64,000 bases of DNA from Galaxea fascicularis. Its lineage: Eukaryota; Cnidaria; Anthozoa; Scleractinia; Euphylliidae. A program made the position numbers and the translations under genes. The notes under the pieces were generated by a model. It saw nothing but the letters and a program-made list of their open reading frames with translations. It made no database searches and was not told the origin of the DNA. Numbering within the stretch: the stretch's first letter is position 1; the number at the start of each line of letters is the position of its first letter. The stretch covers positions 19,084,979-19,148,978 of the forward strand of contig OX419335.1 in the NCBI GenBank assembly GCA_948470475.1, read 5' to 3'. Shown piece after piece: positions 54,116 through 64,000 of the stretch.

Positions 54116-54758
54116 CTGTTTTAGTGTATTTTACAGTAGTTCAAGGCCACATTGGTATTCTTTTTCTTACAGATATTAGTATTTATAGCATGCCACAGAA
54201 AATACAGCCAATCCAAATGTGGGAAAGTCATTGTGCGTTCTTCGGTATATATTCCACCAACCCATCCTGCACCATAAACTTTTATTTGGTTCTGTGTATT
54301 TTGTATGGCGTGGTATAAGATGGTCAAGCAAACCTCTCTCGGGTTCACCGGGGAATATCAACCAATGTCCCACTAGCTACTTGCGTGTGTTTTCACACGA
54401 CGTCTCGGCGGCCATGTTGGTGTACCACAAGAAAGGAACGGCCGCCATGTAGGTGTACCAGGCTAACCCTGTGGGAATTGAACTCTATTTTTATGCAAAT
54501 ACTTTCCTTTGTCAGTTTTATTAAACCAATATGGCCGCCGGTCACGTGAGTGAAAACGCTCTATAAACACAAATCTGAAAGTGCTATTCATAACAAGTAC
54601 GTACACCGTGATGTTAGATTTTCATGTAAGATATACTACAGCATTTCGCCAACGTTCGAGCTGGAAAGAGTTTATTTTCTCACATTGAGTCTAGAAACGT
54701 TTTCACTTGCGTTTTAAAGTACACGCATTCGCAATGTCTACAAGTCTCGACTCTATGG

Positions 54759-55022
54759 ACAACCAATACCAGAAAATATAGATAAAAGGCTATAATAGTT
54801 GTTTGCTATAAATTACGTGGTATTTTACACCCACCTTAATTGTAAGCTGCTACAAAGAAAATCCTCTGCGGAATCTCTTTTTACCTCATGACAACCAATA
54901 CCAGAAAATATAGATAAAAGGCGATAATAGTTGTTTGCTATAAATTACGTGGTATTTTACACCCACCTTAATTGTAAGCTGCTACAAAGAAAATCCTCCG
55001 TGGAATCTCTTTTTACCTCTTG
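54759..55022. repeat. 132-bp tandem duplication
   Basis: ACAACCAATACCAGAAAATA... occurs at 54759 and 54891 with only a few differences, so the duplication is recent. Confidence 0.92.
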
Positions 55023-55072
55023 GCGGTTTGAACAAGGATCAAGACAGTTTGTCAATATTTTTATACCATATA

Positions 55073-55243
55073 CAATAGGACCCCGCCTTACGGTCACCTT
55101 GTTAATACGGTACTCTCGTTATTACGGCCACTTTTTTCAGTTTTGTCCCAGCGAAATGCCCATACATTTTCTACAAAAAAAAAACCGTTAATACGGCCAG
55201 ATTTTCATGGCCCATTGGTGACCGTCTTAACGGGGTTCCATTG
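55073..55243. mobile_element. pogo/Tc1-mariner-like MITE, TA target
   Basis: TIRs CAATAGGACCCCGCCTTACG and inverse of CAATGGAACCCCGTTAAGAC, flanked by TA on both sides (171 bp). ACGGTCACC follows at both ends. Confidence 0.8.
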
Positions 55244-55859
55244 TACACTATTACATATACCTGTGAATTCTCTTTTCATGTCTTTTGTGTTTCTTGTATT
55301 TAACAGTTTGTCAACAGACTCGACTCCTTTGGTTACACATCAGAAATAGTAAACATCATTTAACCAACAAAGATTTATCTCTTTTTGTTCTAAGTTGATA
55401 TATCTTTGTATTGCACCTTTTCATGTATTAATCCACGCTTTCGATTTCGAAAGCCGCCATGGGTTCCGAGCTACACAACCAGCGCACACCAGGAAAAAAA
55501 CGAGTATGACGTATTCTTGAAGCTTTGTAATTTATGAAGAAATGGCTCAAAAATTTTGCCCATATCAATGTAAGCCTTTACACCGGCACCTATCGAGACA
55601 ACCTCCAAGCGCCACACCTTTTCCTCACGAGCCTTTATTCAGTCAAAACCCTGATCTCTCAAGTTTCCTCAAACTCTGCCAATATAACTCCTTCTATACA
55701 AAAAATACTTTGCTTAGTTATTTTCTTACGAGAATTAATCTTTGATGAATGGCAAAAAAACTATTGCCTTCGACGGAGGTGTTCTTCATACACCAGAACT
55801 TAAAAGAGGTTATCTCATGGTGAGGGATGCTTTGCCTTTTGGGGTTAGGACAAATTTCA

Positions 55860-56018
55860 TGACAAGATTTGCACACTTTTTATATCAAATGAAGAATGAT
55901 GGTCGCTGTTGTGATCGCAATTTTTACAATTGCGTAAAGAAGCCTGAACAAAAATAAAGGACTTCAACGGGGATTGAACCCGTGACCTCACGATTCCGGT
56001 GCGATGCTCTACCAACCG

Positions 56019-56053
<35 letters not shown>

Positions 56054-56290
56054 ATTTGGGGTTCATATGTTCCCGTGAAAGATATGTGAGTGAATAATGC
56101 ATATGAAAGAAATCATATGTGAACTGCGGATATGAAATCAAATAAAGAATGATCGTCGCAGTTGTGATCGAAATTTTTTCAATTGCGTAAAGAAGCCTGA
56201 TTGAACCCGTGACCTCGCGACGATCACTCTTCATTTGATTTCATATCCGCGCGAGGTCACGGGTTCAATCCCCGTTGAAGTCCTGAATTT
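55860..56290 (-). mobile_element. tRNA-like interspersed repeat, family 2, copies 3 and 4 (rearranged)
   Basis: A minus-strand copy has its tRNA-like centre at about 55965-56033. A second, broken copy at 56140-56290 includes an inverted B-box half (CGGGTTCAATCCCCGTTGAA). The two halves face each other. Confidence 0.7.
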
Positions 56291-57095
56291 TTCTCTTTGT
56301 TTTTAATTTTCCTCAAGACCCCCCTTGTCCCTTATTTAATTAAGCAGGACGTCAAAGGTAGACTCAAAATCAAAGTTCGGAAAATCTTCGTCCGCCATTA
56401 TGGAAACGAAACTTTCGCGTCACCAATCCACCCGGGTGTTGACAGCCTGATAAAACATAGGCTTGGAAACTGGATTAACCAATCAGATCATGCGTATCAC
56501 CTACAGTTATGTTATAAAATTCTATAAGTACAGAGAAACTGAGAAGTGCTATGAGAGCGATATCGTATATTTTCTATTCTTATTGTTCAGGGGTCAAGGT
56601 TAGTCCACACGTGAGTTTTGTGAGTTCCGAAATTGTTTCTTCCGCTATATTGATTGTTGATGTGATTTCTCGCTGTAGGCATGTTTGGGAATTCCTGCTG
56701 ACCTTGGCTGACCTCCATAGACCCTATTATTTTTATTTTGAGAAAGAAGTAAGACTTACGACCATTAGAGATCAGAGATCAGTGTATGTTAAATTGGACA
56801 AGTAAACAAAATGTAACATTTGGAATAACAGTGCAGTCTTGGTTCCTGTTCACTAAGGCGGGTCAGCCTACCATTTAGGAAGAACTTACCAAAAGACAGC
56901 CCACAAATATGTCCTCGAAAGCGGAAGAACAGTTGATGACACCACGAAATGTGGTAATTCTGTCATTATTTCCTTGAGTCGCCTAACTTGCAGCCACCAT
57001 CGTCACACGTTTTGTTTTTACAAAACTACCCCGTTAGTAGTCTGAGATGTCAGCCGTCTCCTTACCCCTAACCCACATGGAGCGCTGGCGAGACA

Positions 57096-57187
57096 TCCTG
57101 CTAGCAGAGTGGCTTCGATCTTTCCTAGATAAGTCCTCTTTCTCGACTTATCTAGGAACGATCGAAGCCACTCTGCTAGCAGCAGGA
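57096..57187. repeat. Near-perfect hairpin with 40-bp arms
   Basis: CTGCTAGCAGAGTGGCTTCG ... TAGATAAG and its inverse flank TCCTCTTTCTCGA. Only a few mismatches are seen. Confidence 0.85.
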
Positions 57188-57938
57188 GCCAGGCTCCTGG
57201 CTAGCAGGGCATTTCAAACCCTGAAAGGCTTCCAAAATTGACCAAAAATTGATGACGAACTTGAACTGACAAAACCAACAGACTGTAATATGAGAATTCC
57301 AGGGGAGTTTCTATGGATGAATGATTTGACAGATAACAAAAAACGCTCATTTACCTTTGAATGAGAATCGTTGCCCACATGTGTCTTTTTATTGTTTGAG
57401 CCGCGAAAGACGTGATGGACGGATTTTTCATGGAGAGGAAGTTCTCAGTCACGATGACTCAAATGCTTTCTAGCGTTGCCAGTTGTCGTTCATCGAATGC
57501 TGGAAATTTGCGGCATGAAGTCGCTCCAAACGCAAGACGCAAAGCATGCAAAATCTATGCTAAACTAACATTTAAATACCAATTTAGCTATTTTTCTCCG
57601 CAGGACGTTCTTTAGATTTTCCGATTTTGTAGTGTTTTTTCTTTCTTTTCGTGTTTTCAATGCCTTGTGTTTGTTTCCATCGCGCTATCGCTGAAATAGT
57701 CGAAACAGGAGAGCTTCCATCACGTGCACAGCACCATCCCTGACTCTCCAGGGGTTTCGTTTGAGGCAGGACACCGGCCGTAACGTCCGGTTGTTTAACA
57801 TGAAAAGTCCGTTAGTGTCCTGTTCACACAAAAGAATTATTTTCTGACGCGCGCTTGTTCTGGTACTTAAATGTTGCCGAAAACCTTGTTTTACTTTCAC
57901 TACTGAGATAAAGTTTGAAATTCTGTCTTTCTGCTCAG

Positions 57939-58324
57939 GTTTCTGACCAAACAGACGATAACAAAAACACCCCAGAAGAGAGCTACGAAACGAAGATCAT
58001 CATTTACATGGGACTTGCTTTGAAAATATAGTGGAAGAAACCTCTTTAATACGACGCAAGTCCCTGCGCACAGAAGAGCGCAAGTTTCTTCCAATAGAAG
58101 ACTCGGTTCCAGAACCGATTGAAGAAGAAGAAACCGACGAAAACTGGATCGACAAAACATTCGCCAGCACTAAATATAAGGAGTTAGTTCGTCTGATTGA
58201 GGATCACGTGATCAGGTCTTTTGATGGTGACGAATGGGCAAACGAAAGCGTAGAGGCGTGTGAGAGACAACAATCTTTGGCCCGTTCTTCACAGATCCTA
58301 CACGGTACATACTCGCTGGTTTAG
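57939..58324 (+). CDS. Possible terminal exon of unknown identity, with a frame break
   Basis: Not recognised. A good acceptor (pyrimidine tract, then CTCAG) ends at 57938. It opens a frame VSDQTDDNKNTPEESYETK that stops at 58029-58031 (TAG). An overlapping frame, open from 57962 to TAG at 58322-58324, carries a charged, coding-like protein with RRKSLRTEERKF, PEPIEEEETDENWIDK and KYKELVRLIEDHVIRSFDGDE. A one-base change in the A-rich run near 58022-58026 would join the two frames. AATAAA follows at 58480. The acidic start resembles the last exon of the upstream DAPK-like kinase (SDCSDTSDSESETPDESS) and has the same splice phase, so it may be an alternative or ancestral 3' exon. It could also be the end of a separate gene or a pseudogene. 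Confidence 0.35.
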
Positions 58325-58479
58325 CGGGTTGAAATTTTTGGCGGGATACAGTACATAAACACGTACATGTAACACCAAAACAAGGGAGAGTGTGACGCAT
58401 CTCCTATATGTAAATAGCTGAGAATCAAAGTAGATCCAACTCGTATGTCTATATCTGTTATCTTCTTCGTGACTTCAAC

Positions 58480-58485
58480 AATAAA
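58480..58485 (+). terminator. Candidate poly(A) signal after the 58-kb exon
   Basis: AATAAA lies 156 bp after the stop at 58324, within A-rich sequence. It supports 57939-58324 as a terminal exon. Confidence 0.35.
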
Positions 58486-58613
58486 AAAATAACAATAAAC
58501 AATATCCGGCTCTCTTTCGAGTGTTATTACAAGTATAGTATGCTGGAAACGTGCGTCCGCTTAATAGCCAGTTCAAAGCTCATAAAAATTCAATTGATGG
58601 ATCCAAGGTTAAT

Positions 58614-59290
58614 CTTTACTTACTTTACTTTACTTTACTCAACTTTAATTATTCAGATCTCAACACACAATACAAGCCAAAGACAAATCAACAATCAAAA
58701 TAACTATAAAAACACAAGATCTGAATAATTAGGTCAGTTTACACAGAACACGAAGGTTCCTTATAAAAATAAACTGCCTCGGAATATCACAAATAGTATA
58801 CAATATATCATTAATTAATCAATCAATTATAAAAACCTATTCTTATTTACATTAAATTTATCAAGATAAAATTATTAACACTATTCTTGAATGATGAAAA
58901 ATGTTCAATTGTTCTGGTGTCTAGTGGTAGGCAATTCCACAGGTCTACAATACGATTAAAAAAGGAAAACTTAAAAACGTTGGTTTTAAAAAGGCCCTTC
59001 ACCAGCATAGCTTCACTATTTCTGATGTTATATTTGGGTGTCTTAAAATTCACATATGACAACACATCAAAATCTATGTAACCTTTCAGGCACTTAAAGA
59101 AAAAACACAGATCCAAAATCTCTCTCCTATATTCTAAAGGTAAAAGTTTCAGTTTAACAAGTCTTTCAGGATAACATAAGTCAGTTTTTAGGATGAATTT
59201 AGTTGCGCGTCTTTGTACACGCTCAAGTGCAACAATCTTTTCTTTGGTGTGAGGTGACCAGACCTGTGAAGCGTACTCCAGCTGATATAC
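58614..59290 (-). pseudogene. LINE reverse-transcriptase 3' end with a pentanucleotide tail
   Basis: The minus strand is open from about 59285 to 58847: LEYASQVWSPHTKEKIVALE, RVQRRATKFI, YRREILDLCFFFKCLKG, VFKFSFFNRIVDLWNCLP. This is typical of the end of jockey/CR1/L2-type RT proteins. The 3' side ends in (AGTAA)n at 58614-58645. It is 5'-truncated. Confidence 0.75.
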
Positions 59291-59829
59291 GGATTAATCA
59301 GTCAATACATGATACGAACAATTTAGCCTACGGGTGGGTATGGATACACAAAGGCTAGTGAAACTTTTAAGCACAATGCCGTCAGGAGCTTCTTCAGTTT
59401 CAGTTTTAGGAATTTTCGGGATTTTTTTCAGTTTCATGTAGGTAAGAAGGAAATAAAAATACCGGATATCTGAAGCTTGTGGAATGTGGCTGAATGTGAG
59501 AAAGAACGTAACTCCGCACAAATTAATGTATTTAAGGTAAGCTGAAGCCACATAAATTTAAGTTTCCCATCAGCAGCTAACTTGATGAAGGGATTTGAAA
59601 GCCAGGGTCCTGCGGCTTCAATGAGGATCTTGCATACTCACTTTGTAGTTTAAAATAGCGTTTACTTGGAAGAGGGATGCTTTGTACAGCCGGAGTGTTG
59701 AACCAAATACACTCCTTTTTTATAAAATCTTTTTTACAAGAACGTTGAGGCTGAGATTTGCCCAAAAACGTACACAGCCTGAGAGTCATTAAGAACATCT
59801 TTATTTTGCTCATTTGTTTTTGCGGCGTT

Positions 59830-59995
59830 GTGACACCAAGCATAAGCACATGAAAAACTTATGCCGCTTATGCTTATGTCGAGCGCGTTGCTGGTGAAAA
59901 CAGCGTAAGACAAATAAGTGGGTTCGTTCTTCTTGAGTTTTTATGCGAGCGCTTGTGCTTATGTTTATGCTTGTGCGCTAGTGAAAACCAGCCTT
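59830..59995. repeat. One-ended Harbinger-like remnant
   Basis: The right end GCGCTAGTGAAAACCAGCCT is followed by TAA, as for a PIF/Harbinger TIR and target. Internal CATAAGC repeats are seen. The left end is missing. Confidence 0.45.
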
Positions 59996-60409
59996 AACCT
60001 GAGGTTTTCTGGTCAAGTCCGCATTGATTTATAGAAACATTACGCAATCTGCACAATGTAACTTAAGAACATCGTAAGAACGTTTTTTCAGGCTCAAATC
60101 GCCCAAAAAATAAGAACGGCCAGCCTCAGCTCCAAAATTAGACGTTCTTATATGAAAAAAGAGTGTACATTAACTGAGTGAGTATCAGTCCACGTTTATG
60201 TTCATGTTTGTGGTGACGCACTTTGTTCAACGTAATTTACCTACAATCGTTGCGACAAGACAATCACTTCGTATTTCATTTCATTATAAGACATAAGGTT
60301 GAACATTAGCGATAGTAAAACCGAACGGCGTGGGGAATAATTATGACTCAGGTCATGCTAACCAAAACAACGGAGAGTGTGACGCATCTCCTATATGTAA
60401 ATAGCAAGG

Positions 60410-62421
60410 AAATTTTTCCAATATGTCGTACTAATCGTTTCAGGCAAAATTTTGGTCTTAGAATTTTAGGTAACAGGTTTGAGTCCTCAATGTTTTTTGT
60501 TTTACAGCTTTTCTTGGCGAAGACTTTCAAATCATGTGCCTAGCCCCCGGCAAGCAACTCAGTATTACTCAACATCACATGATTCGCTGATTGTCAGATG
60601 GCATTAGCCGTCGGTGGTAAGAAAATGAACTTACTGCGCTTGCGTTCACTAGCTGACTTCAAAGGAAGTCGCGCTCGCTTAATTTTTGCTGAAAAAAATT
60701 GTTAAACGACAACTTCTAAAAGCACCTTCTAAGCATTTGTTTAACTAACTAGCGGGTGAAAGGATACTTGATCAAAGATTTTCAGACTCAAGTGTGCGAG
60801 AACGAGAGTTCCTTTCCGTTCTGTGAATCCAAGAGCACGATGGTGGAGGCCACCGTAGTGAATGACATCAACTCATGCTGCAGTGAATGAATACCAAACA
60901 TCCTGGGAAGTAGTTCATTGCCTAGTTACAACCTTTTTTCTTTCTTTTTTCATTATGATCAGACATGGCAACAGCTGAAAGCTAAACTTTGCGTGCGTAA
61001 AGCCTTGACAAACTTTATGAATATTTAAACATTTAGTACTTATTGAAAGAACAAAAAAACAGTAGCAGATGTAAGTCCTTGAAAAATAACTTATTAGTGA
61101 TTACTGGGTTACACTTCGAGTGAATACGTGCAAAGCGTTTCTTCGCATGCACTCAAGAAAGTTTCACTTCGAGATTTACAGGTGGGTCCCTGTTTTCAAT
61201 TGTATTCAAAGCTGTCTATATCCGCGGTATGTTTTAGTTTATTTAAGCTTCCGATCATGTATTCTGGGCTTTCAATGCAAGTAGTGGCGTTAAAACAATT
61301 TTTGGCTCCACCTGGTTTTCAATCATTTCCCTTACTTTCAATGCGTTGTGGTTTTCAAGATTCAAGTTGTCGCATGGTGCGTGAATTGACCCTTGCAATT
61401 ATGCATTTTGCATTGGTGCTATCCACTGAATGAAAGTGGATCAATTCAACACAAAAACAGAACGTTCAAGATAAATTTTGTGCACTTGTTAAATAGATGT
61501 CAGAGATACCACAAGGCTGAGTAAACAAAATTTTAAAAAATAATTAAATACTCGTGGCAGTTTTCATTTTGATTAGTATTTTACGCGGTGCAAAATACAC
61601 TGTGACTGTCTGTTCGCTAAAATAGTACGTGCATAGAATATTCATGCAAGGACAAGGGAATCAGCTTTGGTCAGCAAAGTCACCAGCACTTTGTCTTTTG
61701 ATGATACAGTCAGGACTACAATTCATGAATCATAACTGCTTGTATCAGTTACTGTTACTACTCCGACCTACGCCACGTCTTCACAAAGAATTTTCGGTAA
61801 GCAAAATTGAGTATAGAAATTTTAAGGCCACTGCCTCACAAAATAAATTAAAGAATAATCCTAAGAGTTCATCTAAAAAACAGGAAGACATTTCATCTTG
61901 TCACAGCATGTATGTGACCACCATATATACGAGAAATGAGCAATTATGTACACATTGCTCAAATACATTTTAGGCTTGTTTGCTCGTTTCGAGGGACAGC
62001 TCTTTTTACCAAAATTACTCCGGTAAATGCAACAGGAATTCATCAATGAAATTCAAATATAATAAAGTTATTTCTGACCGGTACATGATTGAGAACATGA
62101 GCACAGGATAACAGGAAACGTGTATGATAGAGAACCGTTCGAGAGCCAAAGCGATGAACCAATTGGTGAAAGAATACAGAAAAATGAAAAACAATAACGA
62201 AAAACTGAACGCAAGCTTTTACGAGGGATTCAAATGATCTGTAACATGTTCTCTAATTTGAGCTAAATTTCCAATCGATAATAGCCAAAAAGCAGCTTTT
62301 ATGAAGAAAACAAGTTTTAAACCTTGTTTAACAAAACGGCTTTTAAACATGTTCAAGCGTTGTTGTGAATTCATGGTGCATCCTGAAGACACTTAAATGA
62401 AAACCAGTTGGGTGAGACTAA
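60410..62421. other. Intergenic stretch, nothing recognised
   Basis: Only short unsupported open frames are present, for example 61128-61433 and 61629-61973. No domain, splice pattern or repeat family was identified by eye. Confidence 0.5.
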
Positions 62422-63104
62422 AGCGGCCTTCACACGACAAACTAAAGTTGATAAACTCGTGTTTGCGAACTCGAAAGAGTTGGCGAACTCATGCTTTCAC
62501 ACGTCAAACACGCGTCAAATCACAACACACGCCAATTTGCAAAGTTTGCAAAATCGCCGCCGTATTCCGCTTGTGCTTTGCTTTTATTTTATGCTTATCG
62601 CCGGAGAATTGAGCGAAGAAAGCGTTGGAAAATATAAATCTGTGAACAAAACCCTACCTAAACAGAAATCCACCCCTTTCATTGGCGCGAACAATACTCT
62701 CGTCCAAGAGTTTCGCGCAGAAGACGCCGCAGGTTTCAAAAATTGTTATCTTTATACGAAGGGGACGAAATGTCCCACAAAGCCGGACAATTGTGTACTT
62801 CATCAATGAATTGAAATGTCGCTTCGTCCTGTCGTTCGTCCGCCATTTTCTGAAGTGTCACGCAAATCACGTGAATAGAGCACGAATTTTCATTGGTTTT
62901 AAGTAAATAACTCACGTTTCCAATCGTTCACACGTCAAATACGAGTTTGCCAACACGAAAAAGTTGGCGAGAATAGAGACAAGTTCTATTTGTCGCCAAC
63001 AGTTTGCCAACATGCCTGACAACTGTTGTTGTGTCTTTCACATACGCCAACTTGAGTGTGTCAACACGAGTTTGCCAACTTAAGTTTGTCGTGTGAAAGC
63101 CGCT
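62422..63104 (+). mobile_element. Harbinger-like element C with TAA target duplication
   Basis: TIRs AGCGGCCTTCACACGACAAA / inverse, with TAA at 62419-62421 and 63105-63107. Inside, about 62690-62760 encodes GANNTLVQEFRAEDAAGFKN, like the same N-terminal transposase block as element A. 683 bp, non-autonomous. Confidence 0.8.
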
Positions 63105-63518
63105 TAAGCCAATTCACCCAGAGCCTCAGAGACTGGCATCGATGAAGAAAGTGAATTTCGTCCTTGAGAACTACTCGTTATGGGAGGAGCATCACAATTA
63201 ATATTCATCATAAGCATATTTATCTAGTCAAATCCATGAATTTGTTTTTCAATTTAACTTGAAATGCGAGTTACTAGGTTTTTGCGCGAACGTGAAGGAA
63301 TTTTGGGAATTATTCGTGATGCGTGAAACCTCACAATAGTTTTACGTGAATGCATTTTGCAAAGTGGTATAGGGGACCTTCTCTAAGGCAATTTTAAGGT
63401 TAAACGTTTTGGTGGACACAGTGACAGATATATACCTTATATAATGTGTCATATTCTATACGACACGTTATATTCTATACGACACGTTAATTAAAGTAGC
63501 TATTGCTTTTATAAACAG

Positions 63519-63647
63519 GTTTGGACTCTACAGATTGGCTTGATACTCAATCGCTGCTAAGGGGTAGCACTGAAGAGAATTCAGTTTGCCTCAGTGAAGA
63601 TGAACACGACAGATGCACCTCAACTTTGTTTGGACTCGACCCTTTCG
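63519..63647 (+). other. Probable 5' UTR exon of the GPCR
   Basis: A TTATAAACAG acceptor precedes 63519. The sequence to 63647 is open in another frame (DSTDWLDTQSLLRGSTEENS) that ends at 63715, after the GPCR ATG. It could be leader sequence with an overlapping upstream frame, or the end of a different gene. Confidence 0.35.
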
Positions 63648-64000
63648 ATGGAGCTAGCGAGTTTCAAGTTATCTCCCATACTGTATGGATGTTTAATCGC
63701 CATTTGCATCTTTAACGGCATCTTGTCAGTTCTAGCCACGGTCGGGAACAGTCTTGTTTTAATAATCATCGTAAAGTTCCCTTCGCTTCGCACTATTTCC
63801 AATATATTAATATTCTCACTGGCACTCACAGACGTTTTTGTCGGTCTAGTCGTTCAACCAGCTTTTGTGGTTTTTATCGCCGGCAAACTAAACCTTGTGT
63901 TTTATTGCGACGCGCTAGTGACGTACTTATTTACGGAAATATTTTGCGTGGGTTTGTCTTTGATAACACTGAGCCTGATCGCTAGTGAACGATTTTTCGC
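63648..64000 (+). CDS. Class A (rhodopsin-family) GPCR, 3'-truncated by the window edge
   Basis: Seven-transmembrane receptor at the plasma membrane; 117 residues are visible without a break, and the frame continues past the edge. The ATG at 63648 gives MELASSFKLSPILYGCLIAI, a short N-terminus with TM1 containing the class A GNSLVL motif. TM2 has SLALTDVFVG with the conserved LAxxD Asp. The TM3 start has Cys in FYCDALV, and TM3 ends SLIASERFF, a DRY-box variant (ERF). There is no intron so far, as is common for cnidarian amine/adenosine/melanocortin-like receptors; the ligand cannot be told. Another frame (63521-63715) with an AG acceptor at 63517-63518 overlaps the start and may be 5' UTR. 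Confidence 0.9.
   Translation, partial: MELASFKLSPILYGCLIAICIFNGILSVLATVGNSLVLIIIVKFPSLRTISNILIFSLALTDVFVGLVVQPAFVVFIAGKLNLVFYCDALVTYLFTEIFCVGLSLITLSLIASERFF

Larger units (their letters stand above)
53599..54170 (+). mobile_element. Second Penelope-like fragment with inverted arms
   Basis: Inverted arms of about 100 bp (53599-53700, 54075-54170). Between them, IEVKIIALENDPVNLRLFEA then FYRRKK and, after a +1 shift in an A run, PTLNSREECIEFADLLS and a stop. This fits the end of a Penelope-like GIY-YIG region. The element is dead. Confidence 0.65.

Noticed and set aside
61629..61973. 114-codon open frame
   Set aside because: No domain, splice or composition support.
62408..62809. 133-codon open frame
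   Set aside because: Lies almost wholly inside Harbinger-like element C; a transposase remnant, not a host gene.

Overview
This window is nuclear DNA from an animal. Its genes are broken into short coding exons with GT-AG introns, and its AT-rich introns are packed with small transposons. The gene set (mitochondrial Lon protease, an SHC adaptor, a DAPK-family kinase and an apparently intronless class A GPCR), together with tRNA-headed SINEs, Harbinger-type MITEs and Penelope-like elements, fits a cnidarian, most likely an anthozoan such as a stony coral. The species is inferred from the general look of the sequence, not proven.

Layout. From 1 to 20,471 (+) lie the last 19 coding exons of a LONP1 gene, from the end of the N-terminal domain through the AAA+ ATPase to the Ser/Lys protease and the stop; its 5' exons are outside the window. 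From 20,472 to 26,410 there is no recognisable gene, only interspersed repeats. From 26,411 to 38,202 (-) lie 12 coding exons of an SHC adaptor: PTB, a tyrosine- and proline-rich linker, and most of an SH2 domain. The exon for the end of SH2 was not found. A 450-bp gap separates its ATG from the ATG of a divergent gene at 38,653 to 52,500 (+), a complete 11-exon, 375-residue DAPK-like protein kinase. From 52,501 to 63,520 the sequence is mainly repeats (Penelope-like, LINE, pogo-like, Harbinger-like), with one unexplained coding-like terminal exon near 58 kb. A rhodopsin-family GPCR starts at 63,648 and runs off the right edge.

The exon models for LONP1, SHC and DAPK keep an open frame across every junction. 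The coding sums divide exactly: 757 residues for the LONP1 part, 516 codons for the SHC part, and 375 residues for the kinase.

The most unusual points are these. A 51-bp inverted copy of SHC coding exon 9 sits in the adjacent intron, so the pre-mRNA can fold exon against intron. Two Penelope-like fragments have inverted terminal arms that contain hammerhead-ribozyme-like cores. Three Harbinger-like elements have clean TTA/TAA target duplications, and two of them keep what looks like the same transposase fragment. The SHC linker carries four YDN and two YxVP tyrosine motifs. The genes share no obvious pathway, although SHC and the DAPK-like kinase are both signalling genes reading from one short intergenic region.
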